A DNA stretch of 64,000 nucleotides from the NCBI GenBank assembly GCA_963971405.1, contig OZ020484.1, forward strand, positions 41,562,770-41,626,769, in the 5' to 3' direction. This document shows, piece after piece, positions 1-8,998 of the stretch. Below the pieces are notes generated by a model, which worked only from the letters and a program-made list of their open reading frames with translations, ran no database searches and was not told the origin of the DNA. Source of the stretch: Psococerastis gibbosa (Eukaryota; Arthropoda; Insecta; Psocodea; Psocidae). Numbering within the stretch: position 1 is the first letter of the stretch; each line of letters opens with the position of its first letter. Both the position numbers and the translations under genes were made by a program.

Positions 1-361
1 AGGGATGTGCAAATCCGGGTGGAATCGACTTCACGTCAAACCTACTTACTACTTTACGTTATCCAACGCCCACTCTTGGCGTTACCACAATCTGATGCCG
101 CGCCTGCCAGTATAGTGATGATAATATGTCTTTATTAGGGCTCTGGATTCCATTGACATGCGTCCGCTGAGGCAGGGTGGGCATTGGTCTGAAGAAGCCA
201 GGGCTAGGCGAAACAGTCTCATTGCATGTGCACCGAGCTTGGGACCTGTACGCTGCTAGTATCGACTTAAGCGCGTGTGCATTGGATTCACAGCATTGTA
301 CGATAAACACCGCCTTCCTTGTTGACAGTTCTCATTACATTAATGATTGACATTACACTTA
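1..361. other. Unassigned left edge
   Basis: No recognisable gene or repeat. A minus-strand open frame at 310-59 has no start context, no family resemblance and no splice pattern that I trust. The stretch lies downstream of the minus-strand RGG-rich gene and may be part of one of its introns. Confidence 0.4.
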
Positions 362-502
362 GGCGGGGTTTCCACATACGTCAATCGTCAATGAGAAATA
401 TGGTTTTGACGTGGCAGCAGAATTTTTAGTATGTCTTTAATGTCTGCTAAACCTTCAATTTCACATTTTTCAATGACGATTGACGTATGCGGAAACCCCG
501 CC
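362..502. mobile_element. MITE, PIF/Harbinger-like (141 bp)
   Basis: The two halves are inverted copies of each other, starting GGCGGGGTTTCCACATACGT and ending with the complement of GGCGGGGTTTCCGCATACGT. The left flank is TTA and the right flank ATA, a decayed 3-bp duplication. The same family occurs at 57233-57374, and related termini occur at 55900-56037. TTA duplications plus GGCG termini fit PIF/Harbinger non-autonomous elements. Confidence 0.75.
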
Positions 503-599
503 ATAGAGAAGTATTGTTAGTGCAAGTTGCTGTTAATAAGGTAAGTTCAGAATTGCGCTGGCTCCATTTCATAAGGCGGGCGTAGAATACTAGATGGTA

Positions 600-2262
600 T
601 AAAATAAATAAATAAGCGTTTATTTGCAAACTAAGTCCAATAATATGCAAATTAACATAACTTACTTAACTATGCTTATCATAATTTATATGTGTGATAC
701 ATAACTATTGTACAATTATAATTATAAGCAGTATATCGTACATCTATTTAATAATGTGAAGATTAAAGAGATAAGTTGTATACAAGTTATCTAGTTGGTG
801 AGTAATGATAAAAATAAAAAGTCATACTATAAAGTAATACTATCTGCCAATACATATCATTCATATATATCTTAACTAAGTCATTTTATTTAAAAATGGT
901 AATCTTATAAAAGGTAGTCTATTGGATTCATTATAGCTAATGTTTTAATAAATTTACGTTTGTTTTCGGTAATGTCCAAATGTGTAGCATTAAGATTAAA
1001 TACTTTAGTTAGCCTGTAAATGGGAGTATTCGCACATATATTTTCGGGGAGTTTGAAGACATAAAAGGTCATTGTTTCTGGATCGTCTATTTGGGGTATA
1101 ATTAAAAGTTTTTCTAAGAGCTCTGATGAATCGAGGAGTGAATGGAATATGTTATATAAGACTTTTATTGCAATTTTTGTTCTTCTTGTCTTAAGCGTGG
1201 GCATCAGAAAGTGATTTAGTAATGTTTCGTAAGGCATTAGTTGTGGGTAAACACCCGTTTGTCTATAGTACATACATTTTAAAAATCTCTTTTGTGCTTT
1301 TTCTAAACTTTTTATGTTGCCCTTTGTGTAGGGGTCCCAAACTTCACAACCATGTTCGAGTATACTTCTGTATAGGGAGTTAAATAACTTAAAAATTATT
1401 TTTTGGTTACTTATTATACCTCGAGTATTTCTAATGATAAACCCCAGTATTTTGTTGGCTCTGTTTATTATTTTATGAATATGATTATTATAGTTTAATA
1501 TTGAGTCCAATAGTATACCTAAATCTTTAACTACGGTTAGTAGTAGTAGTATGGTTGGACACAGTCCCAGGCCACGGTGTGGGCCCATAGGACAGCGGAC
1601 CTCCTGATTATAGTGGATTCCGAACCACTTGGGAAACACAGTGAAGTCACACGATTAGTTCGGAGGTGACCAGGACAAGTCCTACCATGTTTCCCTACCG
1701 GCACTGTGCACACTACCAAGTTATCTGCATCTTTGAACCTGCTCTGGTCCGCTACGGTTACTCTATTAAGATTTACAGAATCAATTGAATATGTAAAATT
1801 AATTTGATACGTTTTGAGAGAAAAAGTTATGTATTGGCATTTGGCAATATTGAGGTGTAATTTATTTTTCTTGCTCCAATCGTATAGGGAGTTTAGATCT
1901 TCTTGAAGCAATAAACAATCATCTACATTGGTTATTTCTTTTAACAGTTTGACATCATCAGCAAATTTTAGTATTTTACTATGCTTGATTATCTGGGGTA
2001 AGTCATTTACCAAAAGAATAAAAAATAGAGGAGCTAGTGGGCTACCTTGGATTACAGAGGAAAGGATGATAAAAGGTGCGGAGCAAATTCCTTCATAGAA
2101 AATAAATTGTTTCCTGTCCGAAAAAATATGAGATAAGTAATTTTATTAAGTTTTTCAAACGACCATATTTCCTTAATTTGCTAATAAGTATTTCATGATC
2201 CACTTTGTCAAAAGCCTTTGCATAGTCAGTATAAAGTCAGTATAAAGTATGAGCAATCGAAA
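600..2262 (-). mobile_element. 5'-truncated non-LTR retrotransposon (jockey/CR1-like), broken reverse transcriptase
   Basis: Reading the minus strand from about 2262, the frame gives DYAKAFDKVDHEIL (reverse-transcriptase motif A), then a damaged stretch with stops, then QGSPLAPLFFILLVNDLP, then KFADDVKLLKEI (the FADD catalytic box, near 1970-1950). After an interrupting SINE at 1540-1751 it continues with VVKDLGILLDSILNYNNHI, LYRSILEHGCEVWDPY and a C-terminal tail that stops at 905. The 3' end near 600 is a TTATTTATTT-type tail, usual for jockey-like elements. Stops and frame breaks near 2020-2140 show that it is dead. It lies left of the last visible exon of the RGG-rich gene, presumably inside its intron. 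Clade assignment (jockey versus CR1/L2) is inferred from residue style only. Confidence 0.85.
1540..1751 (-). mobile_element. SINE (head type shared with 20163-20542, CTA tail) inserted in the LINE
   Basis: Flanked by 9-bp duplications CTACGGTTA at 1531-1539 and 1752-1760. On the minus strand it begins near GACCAGAGCAGGTTCAAAG, carries the shared core GTGGTTCGGAATCCACTATA (RNA polymerase III B-box-like), and ends in a unique tail followed by CTA repeats. Removing it together with one duplication joins the flanking reverse-transcriptase frame (NRVTVVKDLG), so it is a clean insertion younger than the LINE. Confidence 0.85.
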
Positions 2263-2438
2263 CCCGAATTACAAGCGAGATCGGTGTTAGCGCGTGGAGG
2301 AGTCAGTCCAAGGGTGCCAGTGGACTGCCGGTAGAACTAGCCAGGACTTAAGTCCAGGAAATGTGCGGACTCACACTCACACATCACTACTGCGTGTGAA
2401 CCCATTCAATGAATACGCAACAATAAAAATCAACTTAC

Positions 2439-4669
2439 CGGCGGTGGCATATTGTTGTAACCCATTGGCCCATAAGGAGGTCCCATTCCCATTTGAGGCG
2501 GCCCACCCATCATTGGAGGCTAAAATATCAATTTTATTAATTATACAATTAAATTAAACTACTTGCTTATTATAGTCAGTACTTTTAACGCATAGAAATG
2601 AACTCGGCCTACTTCTCAATAGAGTTACATTGTGTAAAAAGAATGTTCACATGGTAATTTCCATAAGGATTTTAGTACAATGAAAATTTAAGCACGGCTT
2701 TCGTAGGACTTGGTACTGCAAAAACAGTGAAATAACGGTTCCACGAATACTTAACTTACGGCATACACCATTCGGTATTGTACATATCACAGTATTAGCG
2801 TCAATCAATAACAATAATAATACCCTTAGCATACCATAAAATATACTGCTAGAACACATTCGACAGATTTCATTCTAAAAGCTCACTAATGCTGTAAAAA
2901 AGCTTTTTTTTAACCTTCCGTTACCGTTCAACCAGCAATTGAAGCAACAAACATTAGTTATTTTAATAACACTAAATTCACTCCTGACCAAGCTGTAAGT
3001 TTATCAAGCTTGGTAATGTCAGTCTACCGAATTGATATTGGTTACTAATTGCCATAGAGTTTGTAGCAATTACAGATCAGTAGCTGGAGCTCAGCAGGCT
3101 GTGAATTTATTTACCTAAAAACAATGTTAGGAAATGACAGTATTTAATGCATTGCTTTTATTGGAAGTGACTACAAAAGTATTGAGTCAATGATTGCATA
3201 ACGAGACTACCAGTATTCTTGTTATTGAGATGTAAGGATGAATATCTTACCATTCCAGGGCCAGGACCCATCATATTCGGATTGAAGCCAGGGCCCGGAC
3301 CTGGGCCCCAGTTGTTGGGCGGTCTATTTTCCCAGTCGTCTCTCCAACCTGGGCCACCACCGCGGTCATTGAAGCCACCTCGCCCTCTCCAGCCACCCCC
3401 ACCTCCACGAAAGCCACGTCCAGGTGGGCCACCCGGTCCATATCCTCGACCGCGGGGGGGATAACCTCGAGGGGGGCCACTGAATCTGGGTGGGCCTCCC
3501 CAGTCGCCATCTTCTCTACGGTTACCGTAAAAGCCTCCTCGATGGCCTCTGCAACAGGAAGAAAGCAGATGAGATAAGTACTATTTAAATTGGCTATCCG
3601 AATAGTTTGTGGAAGTATAGTGCTTCTTGTTGCAATCTCTTGACTTGCGGCTACTTACCAAAGCTTGCCAAAATCTGAACACTGGGCATCCTGCTGCTGT
3701 CGTTTTAAATGTTCCTTGTCGCCGTAAACGATAGGCCCTGCCAGGACATGCAGAGTAATGGTACGGACTCTGACTTTCACCTCAATGGTTATTGGTTCGA
3801 GTCCCACAATTTCAAAATTTTCTGGTCATGCTTCGGAGGGCATGTAAAGCAGGCGGCCCCGGGCCTTCCTAGTTTAGTGAAAGTGAGGGCTTTATATTAT
3901 AGCCCTAAACTCCGCTAGGTAGGCTTAGTAATAGAATAAACAGTCACTATACATTTTAGGGTTAGCATGAAAACAAGACTTTTATAGTCTTATTGCTCGC
4001 CTTTTGAGTTGTCAACAAAGTCGTTGTCATGTCATGTCATTATTTATTTATTTAAATTATAAAAAAAAAATCGAAAGCGCAAACCCTTGCTGGTCGAATG
4101 ATCGCCCGGACTATGGCGAAGCTAAACAGGAAAAATGTACAGACTTTCAATACTACCACTACCAAGGTAATATCCGCAAGGATCCCACGCATTTAAAAAA
4201 TAAAAATAACAAGGTATATAATCTCCACTCCTAATGTGCCATGACGCTGAATTTATTTATTTACAGATGAGCTGGCGATAAGAGCTCAAAAGTTCGACAC
4301 AAGTAATAAGGATGTGCTGTAACTGTAACATGTTTGGCTTAATTACATTTCCACAGCAGTTTCATATAATCATATGAATCGTTAAAAAAATACTCCAAAA
4401 GCGAATTTTACAATAAAAATTAATTACGCAATTTGTTACAGTAAAATATTTTATTCCAATCAGATTTTTAGCCGGCTAGTTATAACACATAATTACCTGA
4501 ATCCCCCACGACCCCGGCTTCGCCTGTTGTAGTGATAATCATCATTCAATTCGTCATCATAATCTCCTTCCCCCTCGTCATGGTAGTCTTCGTCATGACT
4601 ATTATCAAGATCATCCATTTCTTCATCTCTTCTAGTATTATTATCACTAATTCCTTCGTCGTCTGACAT
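2439..4669 (-). CDS. Acidic, RGG- and Pro/Gly-rich protein, 5' part (three exons, runs off the left side)
   Basis: Exons on the minus strand are 4669-4497, 3548-3251 and 2519-2439. Donors GTAATT, GTAAGA and GTAAGT and AG acceptors agree, and phases join (2, 0, 0), giving 184 codons with no stop, so 3' exons lie left of 2439 or outside the window. Residues 1-47 are strongly acidic (MSDDEGISDNN start; DEE, HDEDYHDEGEGDYDDE). Residues 49-100 are Arg/Gly-rich, with GRGGF, RGGGGGW and WRGRGGFND. The rest is Pro/Gly/Met-rich, including NWGPGPGPGFNPNMMGP and PPQMGMGPPYGPMGY. Acidic plus RGG plus PG-rich composition is typical of low-complexity RNA-binding or splicing-associated proteins; no folded domain is visible here and I do not recognise the family. 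It is divergent from BLOC1S3, with 470 bp between start codons. The large intron left of 2439 holds a LINE. Confidence 0.8.
3738..3945 (+). mobile_element. tRNA-derived SINE copy
   Basis: Contains a perfect B-box GGTTCGAGTCCC at 3794-3805, preceded by GAGTAATGGTACGGACTCTG in the A-box position. It is followed by the family body TTCTGGTCATGCTTCGGAGG and a tail with CTTAGTAATAGAATAAA. Other copies lie at 25905, 37030, 40280, 54818 and 56925. It sits in intron 1 of the RGG-rich gene. Confidence 0.8.
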
Positions 4670-4688
4670 AGTTAATACACAAAAATAT

Positions 4689-4699
4689 CTAAAAGAAGG
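4689..4699 (-). promoter_or_regulatory. 3' splice-site sequence upstream of the RGG-rich gene ATG
   Basis: On the minus strand CCTTCTTTTAG ends 19 nt before the ATG at 4669. It is pyrimidine-rich with a terminal AG. It is either the acceptor of a 5'-UTR intron or a trans-splice acceptor. Confidence 0.45.
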
Positions 4700-5120
4700 C
4701 AAAGATTTCCGAGTCAACAGACTAGAGAGACAAAATGGCAACTCAGTGAACTCACAAGTTGAGGGAAATTTTTCGCTTTATTATAGAAATTCCGATTGGC
4801 GACAAATTTCTCTTGCTTGCTTGCGACCTTGCGTAAAAATGTCTAAAAAAAGAAAACTGGAAAATGGAAATAGAAATAAACAAACTCAACTAGTTTTCAA
4901 TTTTCATTAATGATTTAAATATTGATTATAATTACTCTTGTGTTTGACTTTTTGAAGGTAATACATCATTACTTGAACCTAAAACTGTCGTTACTTTTGC
5001 GGGGAAAAAATAATAATTATTTAATATGATTATTACTGGAGGATCCCGGTTGGGCGCCTTTTTCATAGTTTTGATTTATTAAAAATGATATCAGCTTAGG
5101 GATTAAAGTTAAAAGTGTTT

Positions 5121-5134
5121 TCTAGTCATTTCAG
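5121..5134 (+). promoter_or_regulatory. 3' splice-site sequence upstream of the BLOC1S3 ATG
   Basis: TCTAGTCATTTCAG ends 5 nt before the ATG at 5140. Pattern and spacing parallel the other three genes with a visible start. Confidence 0.45.
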
Positions 5135-5139
5135 AAACT

Positions 5140-6399
5140 ATGAATATACCACGAGGAAAGGTTGTGTTAGGAGAAGCCCCAGAGTCTGATTCGGAAGACG
5201 AATTGAATATAAGCGACGGAGTGGCTGTCACTACCGCAGTAAAGGGCAAAGTGGTAGCTGGTGAGGCTCCAGAGTCTGATGATGATGCTGTTGGTAAGTT
5301 GAAGCCTCACATTGGAAACTTTATGCTTAATCATAAATCATAGTTTTAGCAAAGCAATAAAATGATGCATATGAAGCGATTTTTGTTGGTAGTCTATCAA
5401 AGAAGCGCTAGACGCTGTGGAATTTAGAAAGCACTGCAGGGGCCTACATGAGTTCACTCTAGAACGATCGACTGACCCGAGTGCGGTAGATTCAATCGGT
5501 CCCGGCATGGAAGCGACAATGACTGTTCACTGTAGGCAACTTTATCATGGAGCCTATCGCTATTTTGTTCGAACGCTGTATTACCCCCCTTAAGCCCATA
5601 CTGCGCAATCACTATTGATGAAGGGGTATGAAACAAGTCCGCGCTGTAGTATAATATATGCTTATTTTGTCAGGTAATAGTGGTAGTTTGGACAGTATCA
5701 GCAGTGCATTTTCTGCCTCATCTTTGACCCATCCAGTTTCCAGTAAGCCCAGTCAACACATCTCCCTTCTGTCTAAGAAGCTACGTGAGTATTTTTATTC
5801 TTATCATAAATTCCGTACTTGCTAGTTGAGAGGTTATAGTGAGGTGGCACAACATTGCAACCTTTTTAAATTGGCCGAAAAAGACAATATGTTACTGCCA
5901 TATAATTAAATACCATATATTTTTTAATTTAACGTCTAATTTAAATTTTTCGCAGTTTGAAGTTATGAAAATGGAGTCGGCTAACAGCTTCCGGCTAATT
6001 TAAACTGTAAATACTCTAATTGGCAAGGTCCGGTAATACACGTGACTTCATCCACTATAAAAAAAATCCATTACTAATTAGTACCACTCTCGGGTCAAAA
6101 ACAATACAGCGGTGTATATATTTTGGTCGTAACCGCTACTTTAATTTTTAGGAGAGCGCAACGTGTCATTGGCCAAGAACATACGAGATTATACTGGGCA
6201 AATGATTAGTTGCGCTAATGGAGAATTGCAAACAACAGACCACCACATCCTCGACTGTCAGATGAAGCTGCAAGAGGCTGAGACCCAGCTGCGAACCGTA
6301 AGCAACAATGTCCAGTCCCTGCAAAACAAACTCGAGGCCCTATTGTCCGGCAACTACATCCCAAACATAACTTTGCCTACTTCGCCCTCGTCTTTGTAA
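5140..6399 (+). CDS. BLOC1S3: Biogenesis of lysosome-related organelles complex 1 subunit 3 (BLOC-1 subunit 3)
   Basis: Exons 5140-5293, 5674-5784 and 6152-6399 have donors GTAAGT and GTGAGT, acceptors CAG and TAG, and both introns in phase 1. They join to a 170-residue protein ending in TAA. BLOC1S3 belongs to the eight-subunit cytosolic BLOC-1 complex, which sorts cargo from endosomes to lysosome-related organelles such as pigment granules. The diagnostic feature is the twice-repeated acidic motif near the N-terminus: VVLGEAPESDSEDE at residues 8-21 and VVAGEAPESDDD at 38-49. These match the paired GEA-x-E-(S/T)-D-(S/D) motifs of vertebrate BLOC1S3. A Ser-rich linker (about 52-88) follows, then a helical, coiled-coil-like region (about 90-155) with heptad-like Leu spacing, ending with YIPNITLP, like the family's C-terminal end. 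Human BLOC1S3 is 202 aa, mostly from a longer linker. The upstream 3' splice-site sequence suggests a 5' leader exon. Confidence 0.88.
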
Positions 6400-6453
6400 C
6401 TCAAGCGAACAATAAGCGTTTTAGTAAAACTTGATAGTGTTACGTAAAACCCA

Positions 6454-6459
6454 AATAAA
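6454..6459 (+). terminator. Poly(A) signal of BLOC1S3
   Basis: AATAAA lies 55 nt after the BLOC1S3 stop codon; a second AATAAA is at 6505-6510. Either could direct cleavage. Confidence 0.6.
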
Positions 6460-6839
6460 CGTCTACAAAATTACCTTTGTCAAAGAAACCCACTAATTGG
6501 CATCAATAAAGGAAACCCAACCGCTACCACAGCACACATTATCAACGGTCTGAGCCTTGCTCACCGTGAAAATAAGCAAATGCGACTAGTGAGAAAAACT
6601 TGCCTTGAAGACGACGGGACACTTATAGGGGCGGGGTGTATGTAGTTCCTATTGTTAAAATGTACATCGATCGTCTCGGCAATTTTTTCTTATCTTTCCT
6701 ATGTTCTGTGCTGGTCGATGGCGGTTCATGTCCAAACCACTCAGTTTTTTTAGACATTAGTCGCTTTCTTAAAATTTATTTGGTTGTGGAAACACAGTGC
6801 TTCTTATCGGTACTTGACTTAATGTCTCTGAAAGCGCTG

Positions 6840-6990
6840 TGCATCCAATATACTGTTATGTTCGATGGCCTCAATGGTGGTGTACATGATAGATGTTGCC
6901 AGTAACCTATGACACTTGCTGGCCTGATGGGATTTGGTAACTTTGTGGGGCGGTTATTGGGTAAGAATACCCGAACCATAGCGATGTAAA
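6840..6990 (+). repeat. Dispersed repeat, copy 1
   Basis: The stretch TTCGATGG..TC..TGTACATGATA, then CTGGCCTGATGGGATTTG, is recognisably the same as the reverse complement of about 44450-44640, at moderate identity. No termini or coding frame were identified, so the class is unknown. Confidence 0.5.
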
Positions 6991-6993
6991 CAT

Positions 6994-7659
6994 ATTAATA
7001 TTAGAGCCCTAGGTTTTACTAATACGAGTTTGTCAAAAAATATTTTGTTCATTGTGTTTATTGGATGAAATGAATAACATAATCTACCGTTATAGACTGT
7101 GATATACTAAGGGACTGACAAAGATATCAGGTGCAATTTATTTCGAATTATGCTAGCGAACGAAGGGTTCGTCATAGTGGGTGTCTCAAGAGTAAATTGT
7201 TTGTAACTTTAACAATGTTCACATCTATAAAATAAAATACTGTACTCACTGAATCCACATCAAATAGTTATTATAAAGCGACCAGCTGGTCGGTAACTTG
7301 TCTGACCGCGTCAATAAATATTTTGTTGTGTGTTGTTGTGTTCTATGTGGCATTGGTTAATAGAACAAATTATTGCTGGTATTTCCTAGATATAGATTTT
7401 ATGTCAACTATGTACCTTGTTCTTTTAGCCAACACTAAATTTTGGGAAAGTTTTACTATTACCAATAAGAAAAATGAAAAATAACCTCAAATTAAATCCT
7501 ACTGCGCCAATCCGATTGAGTAAAAATTGGACACTCGCATCGTTTTTAATTTAATTAGCTAATTAGCAATTTTATAATCTGCCCATTAGCTTTTGTTAAT
7601 GATCCTTATCTGTAACCCACTAATTGTCTCAGTAGACACTTTTGTAATACACATTAAGC
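6994..7659. other. Intergenic, nothing recognised
   Basis: AT-rich sequence between the BLOC1S3 3' end and the hairpin element. No exon-like frame and no repeat termini seen. Confidence 0.4.
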
Positions 7660-8013
7660 ACCTGGTCAACTGAGGAACCAGTAGAATCCGGCCTGATGGG
7701 CCGTGGTCGAAGTGAAAGTGAACTTCCAAACGTTTCGTCAACATCTGCGGTCGACATCTTCAGTGGAACTGCGTAGACTTCTAAGATTGTATCTCGGAGG
7801 CTCAGCAGCGACTGTGACGACAGACAGTCGCTGCTGAGCCTCCGAGATACAATCTTAGAAGTCTACGCAGTTCCACTGAAGATGTCGACCGCAGATGTTG
7901 ACGAAACGTTTGGAAGTTCACTTTCACTTCGACCACGGCCCATCAGCCCGGATTCTACTGGTTCCTCATTCGACTCCGGCCGTGAAAGCCTTTGCAGTTA
8001 TACCTGGTCAACT
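7660..8013 (+). mobile_element. Inverted-repeat (hairpin) element with 12-bp duplications; Penelope-like terminal unit, copy 1
   Basis: Exact 12-bp direct duplications ACCTGGTCAACT flank it at 7660-7671 and 8002-8013. The insert 7672-8001 has two arms of about 150 bp in near-perfect inverted orientation around a spacer near 7820. The right arm has an extra tail ending GAAAGCCTTTGCAGTTAT that the left arm lacks. The right arm carries CTGAAGAT, GTCGAC...GTTGAC (able to pair) and GAAACG, a hammerhead-ribozyme-like order. The open frames reported across it are by-products of the repeat. Related copies: 22598-22814, 26580-26695 and 49642-50420. Confidence 0.8.
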
Positions 8014-8650
8014 AGTCCATGAAATAAAAAAATTGTCTAAAATTGTTCTCACTCTGAGTGTAAAAGATGTTTCTCCAATGTTTATTTGATTTTGTTGACT
8101 TTTTGTTCGATTGATTATTTTATTTTATTGATGTATAAATCTTTCTCATCTCATCGGATTTTCAAAAGGGACCCTAAAAGGAGCAAATAAATTTTATTCG
8201 TTGAATAACGTTATAATATTTTACAATCACCATACAATCACAGTTGAATAGGCATAACACGACCGCCAAGCCCAAGTTGTCAAAGACAGATTTTTGGAAC
8301 ATAAGCATGATTTTTTATTTAAAATCTATAATGGCCCTGAGATAAGTACCCCAATTCTATAACTTTAATGTCAAAGTGGAAGTTTTCATTCATTTTTAAG
8401 GAGGGACTTTGGTTTCCCCTAGTGCACTATCTATAATTTTTTTAAATTTGGTATCTAATTTTGTGACAAACTGTAAGGTGGCTCTCATTAAAGAAAGCAT
8501 GTTTTAGTAGCCTCACTCGTGCTTCGGAAGCTCACTTAGTTTTTGTTAATTAGGTTTTCACACCCTTTGGGCAATAGTTTTACATGCTTTACTTATGGGG
8601 CTGTTTTCGCGCCTAAAAGCCATAGCTCACGCCGTTGAATCCGCCAGAAC
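8014..8650. other. Intergenic, nothing recognised
   Basis: AT-rich DNA downstream of both convergent genes (BLOC1S3 and HYI). No exon or repeat boundary identified. Confidence 0.4.
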
Positions 8651-8654
8651 AGAG

Positions 8655-8915
8655 CTTGTTCAAAACTGCAGGAAACTTGGCAGTGTGCGTAGTGTTGGCA
8701 GGGGAACATGGTGGGACATGATAGTCTAAGTGCGCGTCAAGTCCTGGTCACCTCCGAATTAATCATGTGACTTTACAATGTTCCCCAAGTGGTTCGGAAT
8801 CCACCATAATCAGGAGGCCCGCTTTGTCAGTCAACTCCGCTTCTCCCTCAAGTTAAGAAACAGACTCTGCGAGGCTGACAGGGTTAAAGCAGGCGTAGGA
8901 AAACAAACTCATACC
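8655..8915 (+). mobile_element. SINE (CAA-tail type), diverged copy
   Basis: It shares GGCAGGGGAACATGGTGGGA, TCCTGGTCACCTCCGA and AAGTGGTTCGGAATCCAC with the full copy at 20163-20542, then AGGCTGACAGGGTT and AAAGCAGGCGTAGGAAAAC. It has internal deletions and no clear flanking duplication. It ends just past the HYI stop codon and may lie in that gene's 3' untranslated region. Confidence 0.8.
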
Positions 8916-8998
8916 CGCACCAATCGACTTTGAAATGATAACACATAAAAACGTGGCCTGTTACAGCCCGAGTTTTTCTCGGCAAGCGCCGCGGGGCC

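Larger units (their letters stand above)
4670..5139. promoter_or_regulatory. Shared divergent promoter region, RGG-rich gene / BLOC1S3
   Basis: 470 bp separates two start codons pointing away from each other, so the 5' untranslated regions and promoters of both genes must lie here or begin within the opposite gene. No TATA box is placed with confidence. The 3' splice-like sites at 4689-4699 (minus) and 5121-5134 (plus) narrow the core to about 4700-5120. Confidence 0.5.

Noticed and set aside
59..310. 83-residue minus-strand open frame as a further exon of the RGG-rich gene
   Set aside because: Composition does not continue the RGG/PG pattern, and no matching splice acceptor in phase 0 was convincing.
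3219..3464. Pro-rich plus-strand open frame
   Set aside because: Antisense shadow of exon 2 of the RGG-rich gene, where Gly/Pro codons read as Pro/Gly on the other strand.
3738..3945. tRNA gene
   Set aside because: A perfect B-box is present, but no full cloverleaf, and the same sequence with a non-tRNA tail recurs at least five times: a SINE.
7660..8013. Simple MITE interpretation of the hairpin
   Set aside because: The two ends are not equivalent (only one has the long tail), the inverted head varies in length between copies, and duplications are 12 bp, which does not fit a cut-and-paste MITE.
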